Assembly: GCA_051655145.1 (NCBI GenBank) | Contig: JBOFZK010000009.1 | Span: 1-18,722 of the forward strand | Origin: UBA710 sp051655145 | Lineage (GTDB): Bacteria > Bacillota_I > Bacilli_A > Mycoplasmatales > Metamycoplasmataceae | Direction of reading: 5' to 3' | Length of the DNA stretch: 18,722 nucleotides | Shown: piece after piece, positions 1 to 9,712 of the stretch | Layout: the number at the start of each line of letters is the position of its first letter | How positions within the stretch are numbered: position 1 is the stretch's first letter | Notes under the pieces: model-generated | What the model was told of the DNA's origin: nothing | Database searches by the model: none | What the model saw: the letters and a program-made list of their open reading frames with translations, nothing else | Position numbers and translations under genes: made by a program

Positions 1-89
1 TGTCTTGGTGTTAAACTTGTCTTAACACAATAATCTATCGGATTAATTGTTACTAAATTTAATAGTTTTTGTTTTATTGCTTTTTTCAT
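1..89 (-). CDS. 5' end of a leftward gene, product unknown
   Basis: On the minus strand an ATG at 89-87 opens a frame that stays open to the window edge (29 codons). It begins Met-Lys-Lys-Ala-Ile-Lys-Gln-Lys. An AAGGA sequence at 100-96 lies about seven bases upstream, a good Shine-Dalgarno spacing; this favours 89 over the in-frame ATG at 95, which would touch the AAGGA. The visible part is basic and lacks an obvious signal peptide. Too little is present to name a family. It is divergent from the gatCAB operon, with 292 bases between them. Confidence 0.55.
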   Translation of the reverse strand, partial: MKKAIKQKLLNLVTINPIDYCVKTSLTPR

Positions 90-208
90 ATACATTCCTT
101 TAAGTCTAAAATCTATAAATTAATTTTAAACTAAAATAAAATAATTAAAGTATTAATTTTGATTTTGATTACTTAAACAAGATTTTTAGAGAAAAATAAC
201 TATGTTTT

Positions 209-237
209 TTTACAAAAAGTATCTTTTTACTATAAAA
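209..237 (+). promoter_or_regulatory. candidate promoter in the gap before gatC
   Basis: TTTACA (209-214) and TATAAA (231-236) are separated by 16 bases, a reasonable sigma-70-type pair in an otherwise AT-rich gap (90-381). It could drive gatCAB with a leader of about 140 bases. I see no other convincing gene or structured RNA in the gap. Confidence 0.3.
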
Positions 238-371
238 TTTAGTGCTTATCAAAAATAATGGATGTTGATGAAAAAGATAAAAATCAAAAATATGAAAGAA
301 AAAAAATCAGAAAAACTAATCAAAAAATTTAATATATAAAAAAATTAATAATAATGAAATTATCTATAAAA

Positions 372-377
372 TATAAT
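372..377 (+). promoter_or_regulatory. candidate -10 box just before gatC
   Basis: A perfect TATAAT ends four bases before the gatC ATG, and no Shine-Dalgarno sequence is present. If used, the transcript would be essentially leaderless. No clear -35 box is visible, so this competes with the candidate at 209-237. Confidence 0.3.
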
Positions 378-381
378 TAAT

Positions 382-663
382 ATGAAAAAAGAAGAATTTT
401 TAGAATTAAGTAAAAAAATATTAATTAACGCAAATGATGAAGTTATTATTCAACTTGAAAAAGAGTTTGATTTTATTAATGAGAATCTTAATCTATTAAG
501 AAAAATTGATGTTTCGAATATAGAACCAATGTTTAGAATTTCACCTAAAACATCTTTTTTAAGAGAAGATAAAATAGGTCAAATGTTAGATAAAGAAAAA
601 GTACTTTTAAATTCAAAAGAAAAAGATGAAGATTTTATTATTATAAAAAGGATAATTAAATAA
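382..663 (+). CDS. gatC: Asp-tRNA(Asn)/Glu-tRNA(Gln) amidotransferase subunit C
   Basis: This is the small non-catalytic subunit of the GatCAB complex, which converts misacylated Glu-tRNA(Gln) (and Asp-tRNA(Asn)) to the correct aminoacyl-tRNA; GatC clamps GatA and GatB together. At 93 residues it has the usual family length. The family landmarks are visible: an N-terminal helix rich in Leu/Lys/Glu (residues 1-40), then Ile-Asp-Val-Ser-Asn-Ile-Glu-Pro (about 42-49), and Leu-Arg-Glu-Asp (about 60-63) before a C-terminal tail that lies along GatA. It is the first gene of the operon, and gatA starts three bases after its stop. The start has no ribosome binding site. Confidence 0.93.
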   Translation: MKKEEFLELSKKILINANDEVIIQLEKEFDFINENLNLLRKIDVSNIEPMFRISPKTSFLREDKIGQMLDKEKVLLNSKEKDEDFIIIKRIIK

Positions 664-666
664 TAT

Positions 667-1986
667 ATGATGGAAATAATAAATAAAGGAAGTTTTGAAA
701 AAGCGAAAAAAGAATTATTAAATGACAATAATAATGCTGTTAAAAAAGTTTTTGAAAAAGAAGAAAATAATAAAAATGGAATTTTAAAAAAATGTGTTTT
801 TACCTTAAAAGAAAACTTCGCAATGGAAAATGAAAAATCAACTGGTTCTTCAAAAATATTAGAAAATTTTTTACCTCTTTATTCAGCGGAAATATTGAAT
901 AAACTTTTTGATGCTGGAGCAAACATTGTAGCTAAAGTAAATTGTGATGAATTAGCATTAGGCGGGACTGGGACATATTCTTATAATGGAATAGTAAAAA
1001 ACCCTTTAGATAATTCAAGAATAGTGGGAGGATCTTCATCAGGATCAGCCGCTACCTTTACAGAAAATATTTCTTTTGCAATTGCTTCTGATACAGGAGA
1101 TTCAGTTAGACTGCCAGCTTCTTATATCGGTTGTGTAGGTTTTAAACCATCATATGGGGCTATATCAAGATGAGGTCTTTTCCAATATGCTTCTTCTCTT
1201 GATACAGTGGCTTGATTCTCTCATAATGTTAATGATTCTTATTTAGTTGCTAAAACAATTTATGGTAGAGATGAAAAAGATATGACCTCTATCGAAGTAG
1301 ATATTGATAATGTAAAAGAGACAAAACCAGAAAAAATTTCATATTTTGACTGTTTTGACTACATTGACAAGGAAATTGCTGAAGAATATAAGAAATTTAT
1401 TTCTAAAATTGAAAGCCAAGGAATTAAAACTAAAAAAATAAAATTAGATATTGATTTACTAAATTGTATAAAAATTGTCTATGATATCATTTCTTTTTCA
1501 GAAGCTTCTTCAAATTTATCAAATATGAATGGAATTATTTTTGGAGAAAGAATCGAAGGAGAATCTTGAGTTGATACTTTTACTAAGACAAGAACCGATG
1601 GTTTTGGATATATGGTTCAAAGAAGATTAACCTTAGGATCTTTCTTCTTAGAAGAAAAGAATCAGGAAGATCTTTTTTTAAGAGCACAAAAAGTAAGAAG
1701 AAAGATTTCAAATTGATTTAATGACATTCATGATGACTGTGATGTTTTAATTTTTCCTTCATCTCCTTCAGTAGCTCCTACCTTTGCTGAATTAAATGAT
1801 TTAGAAAATAATTTTATGAAATCTATTTTAACAAGTAGTAATTTAATTGGGAATCCTTCCTTAAATTTTAAATTAGGTGAAAAAAACAATTTACCCTTCA
1901 ATATCACAATAGATGCCAAAATTTATAGTGATAAAAAGCTATTTTCATATGCTTTATTTTTAGAAAAAATGTGAGGAGGTAAATAA
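667..1986 (+). CDS. gatA: Asp-tRNA(Asn)/Glu-tRNA(Gln) amidotransferase subunit A
   Basis: This is the glutaminase subunit of GatCAB, an amidase-signature enzyme that releases ammonia from glutamine for transfer to the tRNA-bound Glu/Asp. The protein has 439 residues when TGA is read as Trp; TGA at 1171, 1216, 1567, 1714 and 1972 is in frame. The Ser-cisSer-Lys triad is recognisable: Lys48 in Leu-Lys-Glu-Asn-Phe-Ala, the Gly-Gly-Ser-Ser-Ser-Gly-Ser loop (121-127), and nucleophile Ser146 in Ser-Asp-Thr-Gly-Asp-Ser. In most families that last motif reads Gly-Gly-Ser, so residue 145 is Asp instead of Gly; the catalytic residues are intact and I expect activity. Tandem ATGs occur at 667 and 670. 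The stop overlaps gatB by one base, and the gatB ribosome binding site lies inside the last codons. Confidence 0.95.
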
Positions 1987-3401
1987 TGAATAAGCAATTT
2001 GAAAGTGTAATTGGAATCGAAATCCATTTAGAGTTGAATACTAAAACAAAATTATTTTCTCCAGCTGAGAATAATTTTGAAAGTTTACCTAATACAACTG
2101 TTTCCCTTATTGATTTAGCTTTTCCAGGAACTTTACCAAGTCTTAATAAAGAAGCTGTTATTAAAGCGATTAAATTAGCTAAAGTCTTAAATATGAAAAT
2201 AGATAATGAATTACATTTTGATCGTAAACATTATTTTTATACCGATATTCCTAAATGTTTTCAAATAACCCAACAATTTAGACCAATTGGAAAAAACGGA
2301 AACATTTTAATTAAAGATGAAGAAAATAATGAAAAGAAAATAAGAATTAATCGAATTCATATCGAAGAAGATACAGCAAGACAAATTCATAAAGGTGATA
2401 ATACCTATATAAATTACAACCGGGCAGGAGTTCCTTTAATAGAAATCGTTTCTGAGCCTGATTTAAGATCCGCTCATGAAGTTGTTGAATATGTTTCAAA
2501 TATTTCCTTAATCGCTAAGTATTTAGATATTTCTGATGCTATTATGGCTAAAGGATCATTAAGAGTAGATATTAATTTATCAACAAGAAAAATTGGCGAT
2601 AAAGAATTTGGAACAAAAGTTGAAATCAAAAATTTAAACTCCTTAAATAATATTCGAAAAGCTATTGAATTAGAAAGCGAAAAACAAATTAAACAAATTC
2701 TAGCTTCTTCCATAATTAAACAAGAAACAAAAAGATTTTCAGAGGAACAAAATGATTTAGTTTCAATGAGAGTAAAAGATAATAATATTGATTATAAATA
2801 TTTCCCAGAACCAAATATTCCAGTTGTCGTTTTAGAACAATCTTTTATCGATTCAATTAATGTTCCAGAACTTCCTCATCAAATTGAAAAAAGAATGAAA
2901 GCAAATGGAATGAGCGATCAATATATTTCCATTTTTGCAAAAGATATTGAAGCAAGAGAATATTTTGAAAAAATAAAAACTAATAATAGTGAAGAATGAG
3001 CAAAAGTTTTTTTTGCCGAAATAGTTCCATTAACTAAAAAAGAAAACTGTTCATTAAATGAATTAAATATTAAAATTAGTGATTTACAAGAAGCTATTTC
3101 TTTATATAATAAAGATAAATTAAATAGAAAACAATTAAAACAACTAATTCCTTTACTTTTAAATGCTAAAAAAACAGTAGAAGAAATTATTAAAGAAAAT
3201 AATCTTGTTTTTATAATTAGTAATGACGAATTAATTAGCTTTATAAAGCAAATAATTGATGAAAATAAAGACCTAAAAGATAACTATAAAGTCAACCAAG
3301 ATCGTTGTATAAAATTTGTCTTTGGTAAAATTATGCAAAAATTTAACGGAAATATTGAGATTAAATCCGCAAAAGAAATTATAATTTCTTTATTGGAGTA
3401 A
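1986..3401 (+). CDS. gatB: Asp-tRNA(Asn)/Glu-tRNA(Gln) amidotransferase subunit B
   Basis: GatB is the kinase/transamidase subunit that activates the tRNA-bound Glu or Asp with ATP and accepts ammonia from GatA. The 471-residue length is normal. The N-terminal cradle domain starts with Val-Ile-Gly-Ile-Glu-Ile-His-Leu-Glu-Leu, containing the metal-site His. Phe-Asp-Arg-Lys-His-Tyr-Phe-Tyr, His-Ile-Glu-Glu-Asp-Thr-Ala-Arg and Asn-Arg-Ala-Gly-Val-Pro-Leu-Ile-Glu-Ile-Val follow in the expected order. The C-terminal part after the TGA-encoded Trp at 2997 is the helical tail/YqeY-like region that binds tRNA. GAGGAGGT directly upstream of the ATG (within gatA) is a strong ribosome binding site. The start overlaps the gatA stop as TAATG, which implies translational coupling. 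Confidence 0.95.
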
Positions 3402-3402
3402 G

Positions 3403-4473
3403 ATGTTTTGAAATAAAAGAAAAATAAAATCTGGATGAGATGCATACAGCAAAAAAAGAGAAAAACAAGACAAAAATAAGTGATTGTTAGACTATGTTTA
3501 TACTCCACCAAAGCAAAATACTATTGTTTCTCGTTTTATAAAAATTTTAATTTATTTCACTTTCTTAATCTCAATTAAAAATAAACATTTAAAAAACCCA
3601 ATCAAAAGAAGAAAAATTATTGATGTAGCTTATGGAAAGCTATCTAATAGTAATTTTCTTTTTATTCCCGCCGGATTAGGATTATATTTATTCTTATCCT
3701 TAATTCCCATTTTTATTATAGTGACGTCTTTTTTTTCTTTAATACCAGGATGACAAGATATATTAGTTAAAAATATTTTACAAAGAATTATTCCAGGATT
3801 CTCTTCGTTAATTATTAGTTTTGATTCTGATTCCATAGTCGTTAATACAACGTTTATATTGTTTTTATTAACTCTTATTTGATTCTCATCTAAAGGGATT
3901 GTCAAGTTCGTTGATTCACAATCAAATATATATGAATATAATTCAATTACAAATTTCGTAATTAAAAGATTAAGAGCGATTTTAATAGTTTTTTTTATTT
4001 CCCTCTTTATAACTCTTGCTTTATCTTCATTAATTCCCTTAATTCAAGTTCTATTACAAAATTTTGAAGAAAAAAGTTTAACCTATGAAGCTATTTTTTA
4101 CTTCTTAATTTTATTCTTTTTAGTTGTTTGATTCTATATCGGAATTGCTTTAATTTTTCGCTTTACCCCATTATTTAAAGTTACTTTTAAACAAATAACT
4201 CCAGGAATTCTTGTAACTTTAATTCCGACCGTTATTTTTACAATGATTTTTGGTTATTTAACATCACTTATTGATTATAGTAAATTTGGTTCAATTGGAA
4301 CTTTCTTATATTGTATTTTCTTTGTCCAAATTTTATCTTATTTCTTATATGCTGGATTAATTATTAATTCATCATATTACAATGCCTTTTACTTTGATAG
4401 AGTTAATGCTAAAAGATGATATATATCAACAAAAATACTGAACTGAATCAATACCCTTAAAAGACATCGTTAA
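3403..4473 (+). CDS. YihY/UPF0761 family inner membrane protein
   Basis: This 356-residue membrane protein belongs to the YihY family (once mis-named ribonuclease BN); the biochemical role is not established. A basic cytoplasmic N-terminus (1-80) precedes about six hydrophobic segments at roughly 86-115, 148-161, 190-212, 229-252, 266-289 and 299-322. The last, with its Leu-Ser-Tyr-Phe-Leu-Tyr-Ala-Gly-Leu pattern, resembles the family's conserved C-terminal helix. Six in-frame TGA codons are Trp, including the third codon. It starts one base after the gatB stop behind GGAG, so it is the last gene of the gatCAB operon. Its TAA overlaps the TAA of the converging minus-strand gene; no terminator hairpin is obvious. 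Confidence 0.8.
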
Positions 4474-5096
4474 GAAAAATTATTTAATTTCTCTTTTACT
4501 TTAAAACAAACATTATCAAATATTTGTTTATAAAAATTATGTGTTTGCTCACTTCTTTTAAATCACATTCAACTGAATTTGTCTTTTGAAATATATCAAC
4601 CTTGAATATCTTCAACAATTTTTATTAGTTCTTTTTCATTATTTGCTTTATTAATTTTTAGTTCATATTTTTTCTCTACTTTAACAACATTCTTTTTAAA
4701 GATATTTTTAGATGAATTTATTTTTGCAAAATTATCATTTTTATATTCAAAATCCGAATGTAAAATGTTTTCTTTTGTATTAACTTTTTTATTATGAATG
4801 AACAAATAAATTGTTCAATAAATAATGATAATAGCGGTAATAGAAATAGGGGGTATTCTCATTCAAAGCATAAATAAACCAAAAGAAAAATTATCATTAA
4901 ATGAACCAATCATCGGAACAACTGAATAAATTATAGGAGCTGTTCAAAAAGCGTAAGCCATTATCAATTGATATCATGTTATTTTATTTTTAGATTGTTT
5001 TATTTTAGTTAAAGTAACATAGTTATAATAAAGTTGAAATAAACAAAATAAATATATTATTGTCATATCAAAATAGCCAAGAACTTCGTGAAACAT
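4470..5096 (-). CDS. predicted membrane protein with lysine-rich tail, unknown function
   Basis: I do not recognise this 208-residue protein. It has three hydrophobic segments (about 8-30, 43-63 and 73-105) followed by a roughly 100-residue hydrophilic, Lys/Asn-rich C-terminal tail, probably cytoplasmic. Several Trp are encoded by TGA. The start is chosen at 5096 because GAGG lies six bases upstream (minus strand) and the frame is closed beyond. It is divergent from the PTS IIA gene with a shared promoter region, and convergent with the YihY-family gene, overlapping it by four bases. No domain or motif ties it to either neighbour. Confidence 0.7.
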
Positions 5097-5137
5097 TTTT
5101 TCCTCTAATTTAAGATTTTATCAATAAAAACTTATAA

Positions 5138-5158
5138 ATTATTATAGTGTATAATAAT
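5138..5158. promoter_or_regulatory. back-to-back divergent promoter, palindromic
   Basis: The minus-strand TATAAT (5146-5141) and plus-strand TATAAT (5150-5155) are separated by only three bases (GTG). Together they form a palindrome with 9-bp arms (5138-5146 and 5150-5158). The left one would serve the membrane protein starting at 5096, the right one the PTS IIA gene starting at 5196, both with leaders of some 35-45 bases and Shine-Dalgarno sequences. Because the -10 boxes nearly touch, RNA polymerase should not be able to open both at once. -35 boxes are weak. Confidence 0.5.
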
Positions 5159-5195
5159 ATTAAAAATAAAAATTTATAAAAAAGAAGGATAAAAA

Positions 5196-5516
5196 ATGTC
5201 ATATACATATGAACAATTAGGAGAAATAAGTTTTAGAATAATAACTTTTGCAGGTGAAGCTAAATCAGAGGCAATGCTTGCTATTTTTGAAGCTAAAAAA
5301 GGTAATTTTGAAGAAGCTGATAAAAAAATAGAAAAAGCTCATCAAGAATTACTTGAAGCAGAGCGTCAACATGCTGAATTAGTACAACAAGAAGCTGCAG
5401 GAATGGAAATTAAAATTCCTTTATTATTAATGCATGCAGAAGATCAATTACTTTCAACACAAACATTAATTTTAATGGCAACTGAAATAATAGATTTACA
5501 TAAGAAAATTAAGTAA
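5196..5516 (+). CDS. PTS lactose/cellobiose-type EIIA component
   Basis: This is a soluble phosphocarrier of the lactose/chitobiose PTS family (LacF/ChbA/CelC fold, a trimeric three-helix bundle). It passes phosphate from HPr to a IIB domain. At 106 residues it has the family length. His80 in Leu-Met-His-Ala-Glu-Asp-Gln-Leu-Leu is the expected phosphorylation site, and Asp83 matches the metal-binding Asp at the trimer axis. The start is supported by AAGAAGGA about six bases upstream. No IIB or IIC gene is in the window, so the substrate cannot be read from context except through the MupG-family gene 12 bases downstream, which suggests an amino-sugar or glycoside. Confidence in the family is high, in the substrate low. 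Confidence 0.9.
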   Translation: MSYTYEQLGEISFRIITFAGEAKSEAMLAIFEAKKGNFEEADKKIEKAHQELLEAERQHAELVQQEAAGMEIKIPLLLMHAEDQLLSTQTLILMATEIIDLHKKIK

Positions 5517-5528
5517 TTAGGAGAGAAC

Positions 5529-6614
5529 ATGTTAGGTATTTCAATATATCCAGATAAAAGTAAAAAAGAGGATATTTTAGCTTATATTAAATTAGCTCAT
5601 AAATATGGATTTAAAAGAATCTTTAGTTGTTTATTATCTGTTGATGAACCAAAAGAAAAAATAAAAAAAGATTTTCAAGAAATTTTAGGTCTAGCTACCT
5701 CATTAGGAATGGAAACAATTTTAGATATAGCACCAAATGTTTTTTCAAAATTAGAAATTTCTTATGATGATCTTTCTTTTTTTAAAGAATTAGGAGCTAC
5801 AGGAATTAGACTTGATGTTGGTTTCGATGGACAGAAAGAAGCTGTTATGACATATAATCCACAAGATTTAGATATTGAAATTAATATGTCTTCAGGAACA
5901 AAATATGTTGATAATATTTTATCTTTTGAACCTAATAGAAAAAAATTAATTGGATGTCATAATTTTTATCCAATGGAATATTCAGGACTTTCTTTAGATC
6001 ACTTTATAAAAACTTCTAAACAATATAAAGATTTAGGAATAAGAAGCGCCGCTTTTGTAACATCTCAAGAAGGTAAAATTGGTCCATGACCAATTATGGA
6101 TGGTTTATGTACTTTAGAAATGCACAGAAATTTACCAATTGAAGTTCAAGTAAAACATTATCTATTATTAGATTTAGTAGATGATATTATTATTGGTAAT
6201 TCCTTCGCTTCTGAAAAAGAAATGAAAAGAATTGCAGCTATTGGAAAGAAAATAACTTTTAATGTGGAATTTACCAAAGAAGCAACTGATATTGAAAAGA
6301 AAATTGTCTTAAATGAAGAACACTTTAATAGAGGAGATGTTTCTGAATATTTAATAAGATCAACTATGTCAAGAATCAAATATGCTAAAGAAGAATTTAA
6401 ACCACATAATTTATTAAAAGAAATACCAAAAGGAACAATTGCTATTGGTAATGAAAATTTTGGTCAATATAAAGGGGAATTACATCTTGTTAAGAAAAAT
6501 CACTTAGATCCTAAACAAAGAAAAAACAATATCGCTAAAATTGTTGATGAAGAATTATTTCTACTTGATTATATAAAACCTTGACAATTTTTTAAATTTA
6601 GTGAAAAAAAATAA
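5529..6614 (+). CDS. DUF871/MupG-family protein (putative 6-phospho-glycosidase)
   Basis: This 361-residue protein matches the DUF871 family, whose characterised member MupG cleaves 6-phospho-N-acetylmuramyl glycosides. It has an N-terminal TIM-barrel-like domain (about 1-240) opening with Gly-Ile-Ser-Ile-Tyr-Pro and containing Gly-Ile-Arg-Leu-Asp, Gly-Cys-His-Asn-Phe-Tyr-Pro and Gly-Pro-Trp. A smaller C-terminal beta-rich (cyclophilin-like) domain contains Asn-Arg-Gly-Asp, Ile-Ala-Ile-Gly-Asn and a Lys-Gly-Glu-Leu strand. TAGGAGAG lies five bases before the ATG. It is co-transcribed with PTS IIA, which fits hydrolysis of a PTS-imported phosphorylated sugar. A wall-less organism makes no peptidoglycan, so the substrate may come from host or co-resident bacteria or be a different 6-phospho-glycoside; this is inference. 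Confidence 0.82.
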
Positions 6615-6671
6615 ATAATTTAAACTTAATAAAAAATATAAAAAACAAAGTATTTTTAAAATTTATTATTT

Positions 6672-6677
6672 TATAAT
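6672..6677 (+). promoter_or_regulatory. -10 box of a probable leaderless gene
   Basis: A perfect TATAAT ends six bases before the ATG at 6684, putting the expected transcription start on the A of the start codon. No Shine-Dalgarno sequence precedes the ATG. Confidence 0.45.
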
Positions 6678-6683
6678 ATTTGC

Positions 6684-8456
6684 ATGCAAAAAAATAATTC
6701 ATCCAAAAGAAGGATAACATTTAATTTAGTTCAAAAAGATGCTTGAAGAACTCTTTTTAAGGGAAATATTTTTATTATCTTTTCTTTTTTTAATTGTCTT
6801 TTTCCGCTTTTATTTTGTATCATAAGCGCTTTCGTTCCGGAAGTAGGAGCGCAAGTAGTAACTGGAGTTGGATATACAGCAACATTCCAATTAACTTTTG
6901 CCCAATTAGGAGTATCGTTTGCTACATCCTTATTTTTTATTTTTAGTAAAGATAAAGAAGAAGATGAAAATAAATCATTTTGAATGAGCATTAGATCTAC
7001 TTTAATAATGGGAATAGGATGTGCTCTGGTTTATGCCATTTCATCTTTTTTTTATTTACATTATTCTTGTAATCGGCCAAATACAATTGCGACTTTAGAA
7101 TATGGAATTGATTTTATGTTAGGTTCATTAGGTTTTGTAATCCTTAGTTCAATTGAAGCTTATTTATTTTTATTAATTTTTAAAAAAAATAAATGACATT
7201 GTATTTTCTTCTTTTTATGAAAATGTTTCTTTACTCTTTTATTATGTTATTTATTAGGAGTAGTAGCTGGTTTAAGCGCTTTAGGAATAGGGCTAAGTTT
7301 AACTATTGTTTCTTTAATTACAACAATAGGATTTTTTAGCTATATTGTTTATAAAAATAAATTTAGTTTTATTTGACGCTTTAGAATTTTTGAAAAAGGA
7401 AAAAGAAAGCAATATAAAATAATGCAAGAATCTATTTCTGGAATTTCTTTATCTCTATTTAAAGGTTTAGCTTTATTATTTTTAAATTTCTTTATGAGTG
7501 CAAAACTAGGAGAATTCGTTCCTCTTTCATATCAAATGTCTAGAGTCATTTGATTTAATCTAATGTATTTAATTCCTTGAGTAGCAATTGGTTTTTCTGA
7601 TGCTATAAAATATAATGATGTTTATAATTTAGAAAATAAAGAAGGAACAAATATAAGAATATGAAAAGCATGATATCTTGTAGGAGTTTCTGTTTTAATA
7701 ACTACTATCTTCGTTATTATCGGAAGATTTTTAGTTGAGCCTTTAGCAAGACTTTATACAATTAATGATTCTTATATTTGACAAATACCAGAACTCCCTC
7801 CAGGTATTAGCAGTAAAATAACTTTGCCTCCTACAACATTCCCGGCAATATCTCCTAATTTTGATCCTAATAATATTGATGATGTTAAGCAATATTTAGT
7901 AGTACTCTTTCAAGATCCAGCTTGAGAAGCTTGATTAGCGGAAAACAATATTAAATTAATTACTATTTTAAATAATCCTCTTGAATATAAACAATGACTT
8001 ATTAATTATGTTTCATATACTTCATATGATGTTGAATTAATTAAAGCATTATTACTATATAGATCAAGTTATGATGTTCAACATCCAACTAATCTATTAA
8101 TGCTTTTATTTAAAAAAGAAAACTTTACTTCCTTTAGTTTTCTTTATATCTCTATTTATGGTATTTTCTGTTCAATCTGAAGTGTATGTCTTCCAAGTAC
8201 CGTTAATATTAGTAAAAAACAAATGAGTCCCTTACTTATCTGTATTGTCTATTTTATAATTGTTTTTGGTATTATCGGATTTGGAGCTATCTTTTCAATT
8301 TCTCCTTTAGCTGAACAAATGGGGGCAAATAATCCTTTTAGATATCTTGATGCTTGAACATTCCCAGTAGCTTTAACAGCTACATTAGTTGCCATATATA
8401 CAACTACTAAAATGATTATTATTTCAAAAAAATATTATCAAAAAGAAACTTTATAA
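6684..8456 (+). CDS. large multi-membrane protein, MATE-like transporter candidate
   Basis: This 590-residue protein has a basic N-terminus and about ten to twelve hydrophobic helices. A hydrophilic insertion (about residues 365-480, rich in Pro, Asn and Asp) separates the N-terminal two-thirds from the last helices. The arrangement and a central segment containing Met-Ser-Arg-Val-Ile-Trp-Phe-Asn recall mycoplasma proteins annotated as MATE-family efflux transporters, but I see no diagnostic motif, so the assignment is tentative. The ATG at 6684 is the first in frame after the promoter and lacks a ribosome binding site. The next in-frame ATG candidates (for example 6984) would remove the first membrane segments. 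The gene converges on the minus-strand nuclease, with 14 bases between stops. Confidence 0.6.
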
Positions 8457-8470
8457 ATATTTAAAAATAA

Positions 8471-9712
8471 TTAATATCTTTTTATTAAATAGTTTTGCAT
8501 TTTTTCATTAAAATATTCTCTTTTTATTCTGCATAAAATAAGTTTTTCTTTTTTAAGTGTTTCTATATATTCTTCATTAAAAAGCATGTTCCCATTTATA
8601 TCAAATTCAATAACTCCTCTATCAAAATAAAAATGATATGTTTTAGGTAAAAGAATTCCATTATTTGGATCATCACAATCATTAAGCAATTCATTTATTT
8701 TTTCTTTATTATCTGTGTTTTTTATTATTTCGGTTCTAATTTTTTTAATTTCAAAAATATGAGCAGCATCTAAAGATTTAATATCTTGCTCTAGTTTTTC
8801 TATTTGATTAATATCTTCAATATCTGAATGAGATGTTTGATCTTTAACTCTTTGTTCAATTATTTTTTTTCTTAAGTTTCCTCTTTTTTTACTGCAATTA
8901 CTTTGTAAATTTCATCTTTCAATTTCTTTAATAACTTCTTGTCTTTCTTTATCATCTTCAAAAAATGATTTAATAGATTGATAAATATATATTATATTTT
9001 CTTCAAAAGATGATTTCTCTAAAAACTTTATGCTTTTCCCATATGTTTGCATTAAATTTCCTTCATCCTTTTTTTCTAATTTTTGACCAAGAATATATTT
9101 ACTTGTATTCTCTAAATCAGTTGAATGAAAAACTTTTGTACCATTTTTATTTTTAATTTTTTCAAATTCAATATTTTCAGGAATAAAATCATTTTTATAA
9201 CAATATGCTACAAAAAAACTATATGCTAAATTTCTAGTATAGTAAACTAAAGAATAACTTCCTTTAGAAATAAGTTCTAAATAATTTATTTTAATATCAA
9301 AATCATCTAATAAAATTTTGTTAATAGAAGCACTTGCTTTTATATTTTTATTATCAATTATTTTTTTTAAATCAACTCTTTCAACAATTCAACCAAAGGC
9401 AGAAAAAACTTGAAGATATTGTCTCATCGCTGAAGCTGAAACTTCTTTAGATTTTTTTGAAGTTGGCGTAATATCAATATCATTAATAAATAATTTATAC
9501 AATGGATTATTTTTTGAATTTATTCCAGTTCTTTTAATTTCGAATTTATTAATAATTTCTATATTGTTATTTCTTAAATTTTTTATAAAGCAATTAATTA
9601 TGGTTTCTAATGATGTATCAATATTTCATAAGAATGGTTTAATTTTATGATCTTTATCAATATTATTAAATTTATCAAAAATATAATTTACAATTTGCTT
9701 AATATCTTCCAT
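8471..9712 (-). CDS. R-M operon A: HNH restriction endonuclease
   Basis: This 413-residue putative type II restriction enzyme is the partner of the upstream methyltransferase. The C-terminus carries an HNH_2-type nuclease domain: Asp315-Ala-Ala-His318-Ile, then Asp-Pro-Asn350-Asn-Gly-Ile-Leu-Leu, then His360 and Phe-Asp-Arg-Gly. His318 should be the general base and Asn350/His360 the metal-site residues. The N-terminal 280 residues, Lys/Asn-rich, presumably hold target recognition and match nothing I know. The ATG overlaps the methyltransferase stop (TAATG on the minus strand), with AAAGGA about 12 bases upstream inside that gene, so the pair is translationally coupled. Expression should follow switch A. 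The recognition sequence is not predictable from this. Confidence 0.8.

Noticed and set aside
258..332. 24-codon plus-strand frame upstream of gatC
   Set aside because: No ribosome binding site, extreme Lys/Asn composition and low complexity; probably chance in AT-rich DNA.
667..1986. gatA, gatB and other genes look broken by several stops
   Set aside because: All internal stops are TGA at conserved Trp positions; with the Mollicute code the frames are continuous and end in TAA.
6158..6379. Antisense reading frames under the MupG-family, gatA, gatB and DUF262 genes
   Set aside because: They are mirror frames of well-supported genes, without start signals or recognisable domains.
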